Origin: Pinus tabuliformis
Taxonomy: Eukaryota > Streptophyta > Pinopsida > Pinales > Pinaceae
Assembly: GCA_031772625.1 (NCBI GenBank)
Contig: CM062819.1
Span: 829,255,788 to 829,319,787, forward strand
Direction of reading: 5' to 3'
Length of the DNA stretch: 64,000 nt
Shown here: positions 24,224 through 35,530 of the stretch, piece after piece
How positions within the stretch are numbered: the stretch's first letter is position 1
Layout: each line of letters begins with the position of its first letter
Notes under the pieces: model-generated
What the model saw: the letters and a program-made list of their open reading frames with translations, nothing else
Told to the model about the DNA's origin: nothing
Databases searched by the model: none
Translations under genes and position numbers: made by a program

Positions 24224-24779
24224 TGTTGGGTGTGGAGCTTGATTATCTTTTGTATTCAAAAGTATCGCCGCATTGGACCCCCGTTCATAATGGGGCGGCA
24301 ATGCTGCCTGTAAAATATTCGCTGCAGGGGGGGTCCAGGGGGGGCGGCTGCGCTCCCGAAGCTAAGAATAGATGTAAAATTGCCTTGTAAAATGTTGTAA
24401 TTTCGTAGTCAATCTGGGTCGTTCATTAGGCGGAGATCTAACGGTAGAAGTTATATTTAATTCAAGGTTTTTTGCCCTAGAAGGCAACCCCTCGCTATAT
24501 ATGAGGGAATTGTATTGCATTTATGTATATCTGTATTCTGAGTGAGGGAGAGAGAGGAGATTGAGAGCGAAGAGGGAGTTATAGCGAATCTGTTGTAGGT
24601 TGTATCTCTTCAGTTTGTTGGATAATATAAAAGGAAGGACTGGTTTTTTCTTCGTGGATGTAGCCCAAACTGGGTGAACCACGTATATCTGTGTCTCTCT
24701 TGTTTTATGCGTTTTTTGTGTTTATATTTCTACAATATTTTATGTGTTCCATTGCTCTATAATATATAATTTTCTAACA
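24224..24779 (+). repeat. 5' LTR of the Copia element
   Basis: 556 bp, TG...CA, with a G-rich block near 24328-24345 and a TATA-like ctatatatga at 24493-24502. Compared with the 3' LTR it shows scattered substitutions and a small indel near 24545-24570. Confidence 0.95.
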
Positions 24780-24804
24780 ACTGGTATCGGAGCCAATGGC
24801 ATAT

Positions 24805-26258
24805 TTAGCTGATAAACTCGCAGGAGAGAAGGGTTCCTGGTTCGAGTCGGAGCAATGGCAGAAGATGGTAGGTTTAGGGTCGAAAAATTCAACAGCCAAA
24901 ACTACTAGCTGTGGAAGATGCAGATGGAAGATTATCTGTATCAGAGAGATCTGTACCTACCATTGAGCGGAAAGACAAAGAAGCCAACGAGTATGACAGA
25001 GACAGAATGGAATATTCTCGATAGAAAGGCACTTGGAACAATATGGCTGTGCCTAGCGGCGTCGGTAGCATTTAACATTTAAAAGGAAATGACAATAGAG
25101 GGTTTAATGTCGACATTGGCCTAACTATATGAAAAACCCTCGGCCTCAAATAAGGTATTTCTTATGAATTGTTTATTTAATATGAAGATGTCAGAAGGTG
25201 GATCTATTGCATACCATTTAAATGATTTTAATACAGTTACAAGTCAGTTAAGTTCTGTAGGGGTTACTTTTGAGGATGAGGTTGGGGCTCTGTTATTTCT
25301 GTGCTCATTGCCATAAAGTTGGAATGGTTTAGTTATGGCCATAAGTAACTATGTCTCTGGATCTAGTACTTTAAAGTTTGATGATGTTGTCGAAGCAATC
25401 CTTAGCGAGGAAATGCGACGGAAAAGCTCCGGTGAGACATCAAGTAATGTTTTGATTGCAGAGACTAGGGGAAGAAAAATGGAAAGAGGAAAGAGCCCTG
25501 GATATCGCAGTAAGTCAAAAAAAGGCAGATCCAAGTCTAGATTGGGGATAGTGTGCTGGAAATGCGGGAAGAAAGGACACCTGAAGAAAGACTGCGAGTC
25601 TCGGAAGGGAAAAGAAGGAGATGCGCAACAAGAAACTAATCATGAAGTGAATGTAACAGGTGATGTGTTGCAAGATGCTTTGATTCTTTCACTAGAAAAT
25701 ATTATTGATGCCTGGGTGGTAGATTCGGGGGCCTCATTCCATGCCACACCTGATAAGAAACATTTTCATGATTATGTTCAAGGAGATTTTGGACAGATTC
25801 GATTGGGTGATGATGAACCCTGTAAAATCGTTGGAATGGGTACAGTTTTCATAAAACAGCAGAATGCAAATCAATGGCTATTGAAGGAGGTAAGGCATGT
25901 TCCAGATCTGAAGAAAAATCTGATTTCAACAGGGCAGTTGGGAGGTGAAGGTTGTGTAACTACTTTCACAGATAAAACCTGGAAGGTCACTAAAGGATTC
26001 CTCGTAATAGCGAAAGGAGGAAAGGTTGGTACATTGTATTTATGCAATGGTATTTCTAATTCTGTTAATGCTTTAACCTCTACAAGAGAAGATACGAAAC
26101 TGTGGCATCATAGGCTCGGGCACATGAGTGAGAAGGGGATGCAGATTCTTCACTCAAGAAATTTGTTGCCAAGTTTGAAGTATGTTGATTTAAAATTTTG
26201 TGAGAATTGTGTTTATGGAAAAAAGAAGAGAGTCAGATTCCTTAGAGTTGGGAAATAA
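24805..26258 (+). pseudogene. Copia gag, zinc knuckle, protease and pre-integrase region
   Basis: The gag part (24850-25330) is legible across frames with stops: GRFRVEKFN, then MSEGGSIAYHLNDFN and SQLSSVGVTFEDEV (UBN2-type gag). An open frame from 25335 gives the zinc knuckle CWKCGKKGHLKKDC, the protease active site WVVDSGASFH, and the integrase zinc-binding block LWHHRLGHMSEKG with CENCVYGK. A stop at 26256-26258 separates it from the integrase core. In live elements this polyprotein makes the capsid, cuts itself and begins the integrase. Confidence 0.9.
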
Positions 26259-26282
26259 AAGAAGAGCGAAAAATTAGAGCTT

Positions 26283-26759
26283 GTGTATACAGATGTATGG
26301 GGACCTGCTCAGGTATCATCTCTTGGTGGCTCTCGTTATTATGTTACTTTTATTGATGATGCAACCAAAAAAACCTGGATTTATTGTATTCAAAATAAAT
26401 CTGATGTATTTGATACTTTCAAGAAATGGAAAGCTTTGGTTGAAAATGAGACAGGAAAAAGGTTGAAGTGTCTCAAATCAAATAATGGAGGTGAATATTG
26501 CAGCAAAGAATTTAATAGGTATTGTTCAGAGAATGGAATTCCTAGAGAGAAGACAGTTCCAGGAACACCACAAGAAAATGGTGTGTCAGAAAGGACGAAC
26601 AGGACAATCATGGAGCGTGCAAAGTGCATGAGATTGTATGCAGGATTGCCTTTACAATTTTGGGCAAATGTTGTGGATATTGTTGTTTATATAATAAACA
26701 GAGGGCCTTCAAGTTCCTTGGATGGTGGTATTCTAGAGGAGGCATGGACAGGGGGATGA
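26283..26759 (+). pseudogene. Copia integrase core, catalytic Asp lost and C-terminus deleted
   Basis: The core reads YTDVWGP (first catalytic Asp), FIDDATKKTW, then LKSNNGGEY where the family has SDNGGEY, so the second catalytic Asp is Asn. PQENGVSERTNR carries the Glu. After WTGG the frame ends and the sequence jumps directly to SRPPERYSPSLYY, a motif normally well downstream, so part of the integrase C-terminus and linker is deleted near 26755. The enzyme would join element DNA to the host chromosome; this copy should not work. Confidence 0.9.
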
Positions 26760-26761
26760 GT

Positions 26762-28366
26762 AGACCCCCTGAACGATACTCTCCTTCATTATATTATGTA
26801 TTGTTGACTAATTCTGGTGAACTAGAATGTTTTGAAGAAGTAGTGCAGGTAGAAACCAGGAAGAAGTGGGAGCAAGCCATGAAAGAAGAGATGGACTCCT
26901 TAGCACATAACCAGACTTGAGACTTAGTCAGGTTACCTGCAGGTAAAACAACATTGCAGAATAAATGGGTTTACAAGTTGAAGGAAGAAGATGAAGGTAG
27001 AAAAGGGTATAAAGCTAGACTTGTGGTGAAAGGGTCTGCACAGAAAAAGGGTATAGACTTTGATGAGATATTTTCTCCTGTTGTGAAAATGACTTCAATC
27101 AGAACTATTCTAATTCTAGTAGCAGCTGAAGATTTGCATCTTGAGCAGTTAGATGTAAAGACAACCTTTCTCCATGGGGATTTGGAGGAAGAGATATATA
27201 TGCAGCAGCGACAAGGATATGAGGTAAAAGGGAAGGAGAAACTAGTGTGCAGGTTGAAGAAAAGCTTGTATGGCTTAAAACAAGCTCCAAGGCAGTGCTA
27301 TATAAAATTTGACATGTTTATGTCTGAACAAGGTTATACTAGATGTCACTCTAATCATTGTGTTTATCTGAAAAAACAAAATGATGGCAACTATATTATA
27401 TTGTTATTGTATGTAGATGGCATGCTTGTTGCAGGGTCTAACATGCAGGAAATAAATGTGCTCAAAAGAAAATTGGCAAATTCATTTGCAATGAAGGATT
27501 TGGGAGCTGCAAAACAAATCCTTGGTATGAGAATAACTAGAGATAGAAAAAATCACAAATTAACATTGTCTCAGAATGAGTACATACAAAAAGTGTTGAA
27601 AAGATTTAATATGCACAATGCAAAACCAGTTAGTACACCTTTTCTAGCCATTTCAAACTTAGTAAGGCCCAAAGACCCAAGAAGACATGGATTATATGTC
27701 TAAAGTTCCATATGCATCAGCAGTTGGAAGCTTAATGTATGCAATGGTCTGCACAAGATCTGATATTGCACATGTAGTGGGAATTGTAAGCAGGTACATG
27801 AGCAATCCAGGAAAAGAACATTGGATGGCGGTGAAGTGGATTCTCACGTATTTGAGAGGTACCACAAATCAAGCATTATGCTTTGGTGGTTCAAACATTT
27901 CTCTATAGGGATATGTTGATGCAGATATGGCAGGTGATAGAGATAACATGAGGAACACAACAGAGTATGTGTTTACTATAGGTGGAACAACTATCAGTTG
28001 GGTCTCAAAACTGCAAAGTGTTTTTGCACTCTCAACAACAGAAGCAGAGTATGTTACTACTACAGAGGCTAGTAAAGAAATGATTTGGTTACAAAGGTTT
28101 TTTGGATGAATTGGGTAAGAAGCAGGAGTTGGTTAGGTTATACAGTCACAGCCAGAGTGCCATACATCTTGCAAATAACTCTACATTTCATTCCAAAACT
28201 AAGCATATACAATTCAAGTACCATTTCATATGGGCAGCGTTGGAAGATGGACAGTTGAAGCTGGAAAAGATACACACTAGCCAGAATCCTATAGATATGT
28301 TAACAAAAGTTGTAACCAGGGAGAAACTGAGAATCTGCTCAGTTTCAATTGGTCTTCAAGTATGAT
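26762..28366 (+). pseudogene. Copia reverse transcriptase and RNase H, catalytic box YVDG
   Basis: RT blocks in order: WEQAMKEEMDSL, then a stop at 26918; NKWVYKLKEED; KARLVVKGSAQKKGIDFDE; PVVKMTSIRTIL; LDVKTTFLHGDLEEEIYM; SLYGLKQAPRQCY; LLLYVDGMLVAG. The last is normally YVDD, so an essential Asp is Gly. RNase H follows as DADMAGD and [20 protein letters not shown], with frameshifts near 27690, 27908 and 28100, and ends with NPIDMLTK. RT copies element RNA to DNA and RNase H removes the template. The changes rule out activity. Confidence 0.92.
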
Positions 28367-28461
28367 GAAGAAGATGAGAAACAGCCAGGTCCAAAGTGGA
28401 GTCATTGTCTAGCAAATGAAGCAGCGGTGGATTTGCTATAATCAGTCTCCAAGTGGGAGAT

Positions 28462-28994
28462 TGTTGGGTGTGGAGCCTAATTATCTTATGTATTCAAAGG
28501 TATCGCTGCATTGGACCCCAGTTCGAAATGGGGCGGTAACGCCACCCGTAAAATATTCGTTGTAGGGTGGTCCGGGGGGGGCGGCTACGCCCCTGAAGCT
28601 AAGAATAGATGTAAAATTGTCTTGTAACATGTTGTAATTTCGTAGTCAATTTGGGTCGTTCATTAGGTGGAGATATGATGGTAGAAGTTACATTTAATTT
28701 AGGGTTTTTTGCCCTAGAAGGAAACCCCTCGCTATATATGAGGGAATTGTATTGCATCTATGTATATCTGTATTCTGAGTGAGGAAGAGGGAGTTACAGC
28801 GGATCTGCTGTAGGTTGTATCTCTTCAGTTTCCTGGATAATATAAAAAGAAGGACTTGCTATTTCTTCGTGGAGGTAGCCCAAACTCGGTGAACCACGTA
28901 TATCTGTGTCTCTCTTGTTTTATGTGTTTTCAGTGTTTATATTTCTACAATATTTTATGTGTTCCATTGTTCTGTAATATATAATTTTCTAACA
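28462..28994 (+). repeat. 3' LTR of the Copia element
   Basis: 533 bp, the pair of 24224-24779, preceded by the purine tract aagtgggaga and followed by the target copy TATTG. Confidence 0.95.
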
Positions 28995-29490
28995 TATTGC
29001 CTATTTATGTTTTTTTTATTTTTGCAGGTCTTCATTGCTTTGATTTTGGAGACTTGAAACAAGCATGCAACTATTTTAAATTTGCAGCATGCTCAAGGAA
29101 GTATTAGTTGTTTTGTCAGAATTTGAGGATTCATTAATTTTCCTTATATATTTCATTAAAATTCCATTTATACTTTTAAATACATTATTGGGAAATTCAT
29201 GTTGGATTATTATAATATCGCAACTCTCCTTAGGAGAAAGTCGCGATAACATCTTCCTCCAATCGAATAATCCGATGGTTAATCAAATTATTGAATGGAG
29301 TTTTTATATAAAGGAAAATTTGAGTTGGGCATTCCTGTTTTAGATACTTTAAAATGTCCAAATCTCATCATATTGTCATATATCATTATCAAAGCATCCT
29401 AATGTCTGTTGGCATTATGATACATATGTTGTACTTGATGGCAACCCACTCATCTCAGATGATAAATTATAGTGCAGCAAAGTTCACGCA

Positions 29491-29553
29491 CTTTCATGAA
29501 GATAAAAGTTTCTTTCATGAAGATAAAAGTTTCCTTCATGTAGAGAAAAGTTC
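29491..29553 (+). repeat. 21-bp tandem repeat, three copies
   Basis: Units at 29491-29511, 29512-29532 (identical) and 29533-29553 (diverged), with core ttcatgaagataaaagtt. They lie upstream of the LTR TATA box. Confidence 0.85.
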
Positions 29554-29698
29554 ACGCACTTATATGCAGAGAAAAGCAGTTTTTGATCCTATGGTTTTGG
29601 TCCGTGGTATTGCATCCAAAAGTGTTGATCCCAAGTATTGGGTTCGTGGTATTGTGTTATTATGGTTTTGGCTCGTGGTATTGTGGAAGGCCTAAGAC

Positions 29699-29706
29699 TA
29701 TAAAAG
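29699..29706 (+). promoter_or_regulatory. TATA box of the solo LTR
   Basis: TATAAAAG in a GC-richer context, about 500 bases from the LTR start, placed as expected for an LTR promoter. Confidence 0.5.
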
Positions 29707-30262
29707 AGGAAGGAGATCATTTGGCAAAGTATCATCGAATGAATTGAATATCTAATAAGTGCTAGATCTGAAATATTTGTGATTGGGTTATGGTGCAGAT
29801 CTGGATCTGAATAAAGGAGGAACCTTAGAGCATAAAGAAGGATAAGTTCTTTTGATGGGTCATAATCTTTATTCTTGAATGATAGTATCTTTGTATGATT
29901 TTGATTTGTTATATGAGGCGCATGCTTGATCTATAAATCTGACAATCTGAGTTAATTAGTGTCTGAATATTTAAAAGAAGGAATTATCCTTTATAGATCT
30001 GCATGCAGGTTTCAGGTTGTTGAAGTAGCGTATATATTTAAATTATGATCTAGCTGCCTCTGTCTATTGCTGCAGTATTCTGGGTTCAGAATTTGGTGTG
30101 TGGTTATTGTTACTGTGTTCTGGGTACAGTTGTCAGAGAAGTGTTTAATTGATTCAGTGCTAATTGGGAAAGAAGATTGTTTGATGCAAATATACTTGAT
30201 GATTGATTGATGTTCATGGATCCAGTCTGAAAATTTATGAAACGTGGTCCCTGGAAGAAAGA

Positions 30263-30400
30263 GAAGGTTGTAGCCTTCAGTAGGCCAGCACCTACGTACT
30301 AGTATCTTGGCTAGTACAAGAGCTAAGGGGGTTGTAGCTCCCTTCCAGGAGAAGTTGGAGAACGAGAGAGGGTTGTAGCTCTCTGCAGGTTGTAGCCTGC
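30263..30400 (+). repeat. Cluster of four compact hairpins sharing loop TTGTAG
   Basis: GAAGG-TTGTAG-CCTTC (30263-30278), AAGGGGG-TTGTAG-CTCCCTT (30326-30345, one mismatch), AGAG-AGGGTTGTAG-CTCT (30365-30384) and GCAGG-TTGTAG-CCTGC (30385-30400). Stems differ in sequence but keep pairing. They lie downstream of the LTR TATA box, so they would be in the RNA. Confidence 0.75.
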
Positions 30401-30694
30401 GTACTGGTAAAGGACTGCACCAATACAAAATCATTGTAAAAGGAGTTTCTAATTGAAAGAAGATAGAGACATATTGCAGCAGGTGGTTTTCACCCACATT
30501 GGGTTTCCACCTTATATCTGGTGTTCTTTTGTGTGACTGTTTGCTTTTCTTGTTCCTGCTCATTATTTTATGATACTGACATACAAAGTAATGATCAATA
30601 TTTGAAGAATTATTCAAAGTATAAATAAGGAAGATAGATTGATAAGAATTTGATAATACTAATTCACCCCCCCCTCTCAGTATTATTTCCAACA

Positions 30695-30842
30695 ATGTCA
30701 GGACATATCATATAAAGCATCAATTGAAGTATTGCGATATCCACCCAATTCTGGACCAGATACCACATTTAATTCTACTTCTGAAAGATATCGCATCTGT
30801 TTATAAATCACAATTTTAGTTGAAGCGCATGTTTTAAAAGTT
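30695..30842. other. 25-kb element interior, GATATCGCA-containing segment
   Basis: Short stretch with gcgatatccacc and gatatcgcatc. Its part 30739-30842 resembles 34854-34953 on the other side of the minus-strand element, suggesting these were adjacent or duplicated before that insertion. Confidence 0.45.
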
Positions 30843-31785
30843 TCTAATAGCACCTAAATCTGCCCTAGGCTGAAGGAAGGCAAAACTCAGGGTAACCACA
30901 AACCACGCTCAGTTTGGTAGCTAGCCCTACCAGAACAGGAGAGGGCTCTCTCCGAGTCACGCTCAGTGAATAGATAAGCAAAACACAATCTGAGATGACT
31001 TACAATGAAATATTGATCTTAGGCTAGTAAGTGAATATGGATACAAGAAACAATTTTTATGAATGACCGAGCTTCTGGGATGGTATGGGACCAACGGTCA
31101 GCAAAGAACAGAGAATTTAATACAAAGGCACAGATTACTTCGTGAGGCAAGGCAGGCAGAAAGTGTAGCAATTTAGTTTGAAATAACGTGGAACGGAGAG
31201 ATTTCTGAGGAGTGTGAAAAGGGCATAGGAACATGAATCCTTTTCAACAGAAGAAGAACACTAAACATGAAATTTTCCCACAGGCAGAGCAATAAAATTG
31301 AATTCTACCTAATCTCATTCAGAAAATTTCACTGGACATGAACATGAATTGAATTATGAAACATAACGAAATACATATGAAAACATAAGAGACACATTTG
31401 CTACACTCACAACCACAAGAATCTCATGAAACAAAGCTGCTGCCTTTCATTAATTCTCTGTCAAAAATACACAGTGAAGAAACAAAGCTTCTTTCCCACA
31501 GTCACCCAGAAGTTACAAACTAACCAACCCTTTGCAAATAGCTTACATACAATATATAGAATGTGTCATGAAGAGATAGAACGCCCAAGGGTTGGGGAGT
31601 TACTCGAATCATTACAAAATGGAGATGAAGAGCCAACCATTAGCTACAGGTGCAGCGCTACAAACATGACATTTTGGCTTGGGTGACCGTTTGCCTTCCT
31701 TCGCCACTCGGATAGAAGTCCATTTGGAAAGAAAATGATTTAAATGCAGCCTTTGGTGCCAAAAAGCCGAAGTGTAGATGATCGG

Positions 31786-31918
31786 GCCCACTTGGAGAAG
31801 TCGCGAATTGAAAATTCGCGAAACGGAAGCAAATTTGACAATTTTTCCTCTATGCGCCGCGCTAATTTGGGGCCTGTTTTGGGGCATTTGCAGGTGTCTA
31901 AAATGTGCCCAAGTGGGC
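31786..31918. repeat. Nested inverted repeats
   Basis: Outer arms GCCCACTTGG (31787-31796) and CCAAGTGGGC (about 31909-31918) enclose an inner perfect hairpin, TCGCGAATT-gaa-AATTCGCGA, at 31801-31821. Confidence 0.75.
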
Positions 31919-32329
31919 TTGTTGGAAATCCTGTCCTGTCTACTTTCTAACCCAATTGGAATTTCTGAATTTGGTGCTCATTTGCCCCTCCAAATCTTCA
32001 TTCTCCCAAGACTGCTTCCTGTGTGTCAAAAAAGGGGCAGAGAGGCCATTTTTTGGGTGTTTTTGACCTCTTGGAGACTCAGATCTTGCCCAAATTTTTT
32101 GTTCGGGCACTAGTAGTCGTGATTTTCCATGATGAATCCAAAAACGCAAACCATTCCTCATTTGGAGTTCTAGATTTTTAGCGCCGCGCCAGTGGTGCGA
32201 CGCACAGGGAGAAAAACCCTGTGTTTTGCCCAAAAATTTGTCATGTGACCAAAAATTCCCCAAATTTCTTGAAATTTGGGCTGGAATTTCTCTATTGGGT
32301 GTTATGATGGGCCAAGGAAGCCTCAGCCA

Positions 32330-34061
32330 AGATTCGAAGCCCATCTTGCTCTTTTGCCTCTTTTGCTTTTCTTGTTGCTTTCCTCAATTTCGCCTTCAAG
32401 CTCCTTATCCGGGCCCTTGCACTCATATTTCGTGCCCTGTAATGATAAGCCATCCTCCTCAGTATGGTTTTGTCTTTGTCGGCCTTCTCCAGTAGTCTCT
32501 CCAGGTGGATGTTGATACGCTCTAGTCAGGACTCACGGTCATTGTTGATCTCTTGCTCCAAGGTAGTGAGCTCGATCCTCCTTTGTTGGGCAACTTGTTG
32601 ATTCTCACGGATGTTTTGCAGCTCCATGATCTCATGTTGGTCCTCAAGATGCTTGTTTATCTGCTCCAAATACTTGATGATCCATTTGGCCCTCTCCACA
32701 TTGAGTGACAAGTCTTGGATCTCCGTGTTCTGCTCCTGAATAGTCATCCTAAGTCGGGCGCTCTCCACATCTGCATCATCATCCTGAATGAGGATGAAAT
32801 CGGCCTCCTGTTCACCTGATGGCCCCTCATCATGCATGGGCTTCTTGTCCTTGTCCTGTACCTGTGTTTTCAATGTAGGAAGCGAGGCCCCTTCCACCCC
32901 GGGTGGAGATAACACTCGCTTTGCTGCTGCAAACAAGTGCGTACTGCCTCTCTGATAGGTGATGGATATTGGCATAACAGTGGTCTCATGGCGCTCATAT
33001 TGATGAGATGGACCACCTGTCTCATGCTCTGTCTCTGATACTACCTGTGGAGTGCTGAAGAAGTCACAGGAGATGAAGTCCTCCCAAGCAATACCCTACA
33101 ATCCCAACTGATGATCTACCAAAATCCAGATAAGAGCAAAGTGATAAACACTGTTAAGTTGTTGTCGAGGGGTCTTGTGCTGCATGAAATTTTTCATCCT
33201 CTCTATGTTCCTGCAGATGAAAAATGGGAGGTTCATCATTCGCACCCTGGTAAAGTGCATGAGCAACCTGATGTGATAGGCATAAAGGTGAGAAAACCTC
33301 CCCTCACAACTGAAGTATTTCATGATCAGTTTCATGAGTGGATCATACTCATCTCTCAAAAAACTGAACGGGAAAACTCTCGTGAGCTGAGTCAAACAAT
33401 TGGCCTTAATGTAAGGCTCATAATGATGCCTGTCCACCTTCTTCTTCTTATGCTACTGTTCTCCAACATTTGGTATGCATGTTGCCACTGATATGGCTTC
33501 GGGTGTCAATGTGAAAGTCACCCCAGCCAAGATAGACTGACCTCCGTGTAGGTGAAGTGCAAAAAGACGGGCCAACTCATGATGAACTTTGACATTTGCC
33601 ACCCTTTGACAAAATTCAAGACATGCTAAATGCTGGAAACATGACATAGCAAGAGGGCATGCCTGCAACTCAGTGAGCGTGTTTGGCTTATCTCTAACAT
33701 GTTTGCCACTCCGGTGATGTCTCATGGGGGCCTGTTCTCCTGAAGCTGTATCACTGTGGGTTTCCTCCTCATACTCTGATGAAACCTCGGATGCCATGAC
33801 TGCTATTTTATAAACTGAATTTAGGCTGCCCCTTTGATGATGATGAAAGCTAGGTTGTTTTGATAATCTTTCAAATAGATGAGCTCCACAAAGATTTGAG
33901 GCGATTTGGTGAAGTTCTGGGCGTTTTGTCCTTGTGCACCGTGCACAAAGCCTAGTGCGCCGCGCGCTAGGTATGTGTCGCACCTGTGGAAAATTTGAAC
34001 TACGGGAAGGCTCTGTGTGCGCCGCGCCCGGTGTGTGCGCCACGCCCCTGTCTGTGTGCAC
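32330..34061 (-). pseudogene. Long unidentified ORF of the minus-strand element, frameshifted
   Basis: Read from the Met at 33798 (MASEVSSEYEEETHSDT), the frame runs to 33453 with AGVTFTLTPEAISVATCIPN. It continues after frame breaks at 33437-33096 (YEPYIKANCLTQLTRVFPF, then LMKLIMKYFSCEGRFSHLYA) and at 32975-32526, a region with heptad-like Leu/Ile/Gln spacing (RLRMTIQEQNTEIQDLSLNV) suggesting a coiled coil. The pieces are collinear and total roughly 480 codons. I do not recognise a characterised family; the N-terminal globular part plus coiled coil would suit a structural or gag-like protein. No zinc knuckle or catalytic motif is visible. Confidence 0.45.
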
Positions 34062-34853
34062 CGCGCGCCTTCAAACTGCCTCCAACTCCCTCAAACACTC
34101 ACGATGCACACTCACACCCTTTGCAATGTTTCTCCAAGGCTTGGATTAGCACAATGCCTTTGATTTTGATGAAAAATTGTATATATAGCCTTGGAGGTTA
34201 TGTTTTAAATTTACTTTTTTAAAAAACTCACTTTTCTAATGTCCTGTTCAACACTTTTTCACTGATTTTAATATAACCCTGATTTTCACTTTTCCTCTGA
34301 AATTTTGGCTCAAACGATGAAATTTTCGACACTTTTTGCAGGGATTGCATGACAGAGCATCTGGTCACGGGAACCATGACTGCACCTGAAGAAATCAACT
34401 ATCGACTCTTTTTGAAAATTTTGTCACAAATGACACTATTTGACTTTTCTTCAAAACAGAGTTTTGAAGAATAGTCGAAGTCTATCAATATGATGATGAA
34501 ACTCTGCGGATCATTACTTTGCAAGAACATCACTCTGGCCTGCATGGCTTTACTGGACATATTTAAAGACCAAATTGATCAATCCCTAGACCTAATGACC
34601 AAAAATGACTTTTGTCCATTAAAGGACCAGACCTTGACTGTTGTGGACTTTTTGATTGTTTGACACAAAAACATAAGCCAGCAGGAGCCAGTCATGAGGG
34701 GAAATGACTAGCGTGACCTTCTCCGTCAGATTATGGCATGCCCCTAGCGGAATGCAGCTGAGTGAATGGAGCGGGACACCTAAACATGAAATGCATAAAG
34801 AGTTTTGATCTTTGACGGAGGACTGACCAGACCGACTCTAACAGTTCCGATGT

Positions 34854-35530
34854 CCTGGACCCGATACCACATTTAAATTCAGTTTTAAAAGATATCGCAT
34901 CCTCTCATAAAATCACAATTTCAATTGGGACATACATTTAAAAGTTTTGATATCCCGGATCCAATAAGAGATTGAATCTATTTAATAAAACTATCGTATT
35001 CGTTCTACATCGCACATCGACATATCAATGATGTTACATCTTGTTTTAAATCATCCAATCATCGATCTCTTATCAAGCCCAAAGTCGGTCCCACAAAGAT
35101 GTCACGTCACATATCACAAATCGCATAACGGAGGTTTTCAAATAAGATTGCACTAAATATCTCTGATCCTGTGATAGCCCCATCGCCTCCGATCTCCGAT
35201 AAAACTTTTCATGATATCGCATCCTCCATACCACATCATCCATCTCATAGCATTTGATCATAAGCATTCCCGATAGGTAACCTGCGATACAAGATCCCCC
35301 GCTATAACTTCCCACTTGCCATATCGCAATTTTCATATCGCGAAATTCAACCAGTTGTTCTCATTTTGTACGCCCGATATTGAAACTCTGATAAAAGACC
35401 TACGATATACATTTTTGCTTGTATCTTTAATCAAGGCCTATCAGAAGTTCATAATATCGCATGTTTCAAAAAATACAGCTATAATATTTCACTGATACTT
35501 TTCTCTGATAACACTCATATGTGTAGAAAC
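34854..35530. repeat. GATATCGCA-rich region
   Basis: The motif gatatcgcat and variants (catatcgcaatt, catatcgcgaaattc, ataatatcgcatg) recur many times without a fixed period. It resembles the palindromic core of the 25-kb element's LTR (19036-19070), so it may be element-internal sequence or an eroded satellite. Confidence 0.45.

Larger units (their letters stand above)
24224..28994 (+). mobile_element. Complete but inactive Ty1/copia element
   Basis: LTRs lie at 24224-24779 and 28462-28994 (TGTTGGG...TAACA). The target duplication is perfect: TATTG at 24219-24223 and 28995-28999. The primer site TGGTATCGGAGCC at 24782-24794 is complementary to initiator Met-tRNA with one change, and the purine tract AAGTGGGAGA precedes the 3' LTR. 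Domain order is gag, zinc knuckle, protease, integrase, RT, RNase H, which defines Copia. It sits inside the 25-kb element. Stops, one internal deletion and catalytic changes make it dead. Confidence 0.95.
29200..30694 (+). mobile_element. Solo LTR, about 1.5 kb
   Basis: The ends are TGTTGGA and TCCAACA, exact 7-bp inverted repeats. A TATA box (TATAAAAGAGG) lies at 29699, and the 3' end has the C-rich tract typical of some Copia LTRs just before CAGTATT. No primer site or coding region follows, so it is read as a solo LTR. Five-base flanks (attca / atgtc) do not match, so the target duplication has decayed or the ends were altered. It contains a 21-bp triplet repeat and a cluster of compact hairpins. 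Confidence 0.7.
30843..34853 (-). mobile_element. Unidentified minus-strand element with one long decayed ORF
   Basis: The right edge in minus orientation starts TGTTAGAGTC near 34842, like an LTR start; the left edge near 30843 is set by the flanking repeat (30739-30842 versus 34854-34953). It holds the long minus-strand reading region 32330-34061 and GC-rich blocks rich in GCGCCGCG (32180-32200, 33955-34070). No reverse transcriptase, integrase or second LTR was found. It may be a truncated LTR element of an uncharacterised family. Confidence 0.4.

Noticed and set aside
30739-34953. The 100-bp similar segments at 30739-30842 and 34854-34953 as LTRs of the minus-strand element
   Set aside because: They are too short, lack TG...CA ends and sit in the same orientation as GATATCGCA-rich host sequence; more likely a pre-existing duplication.
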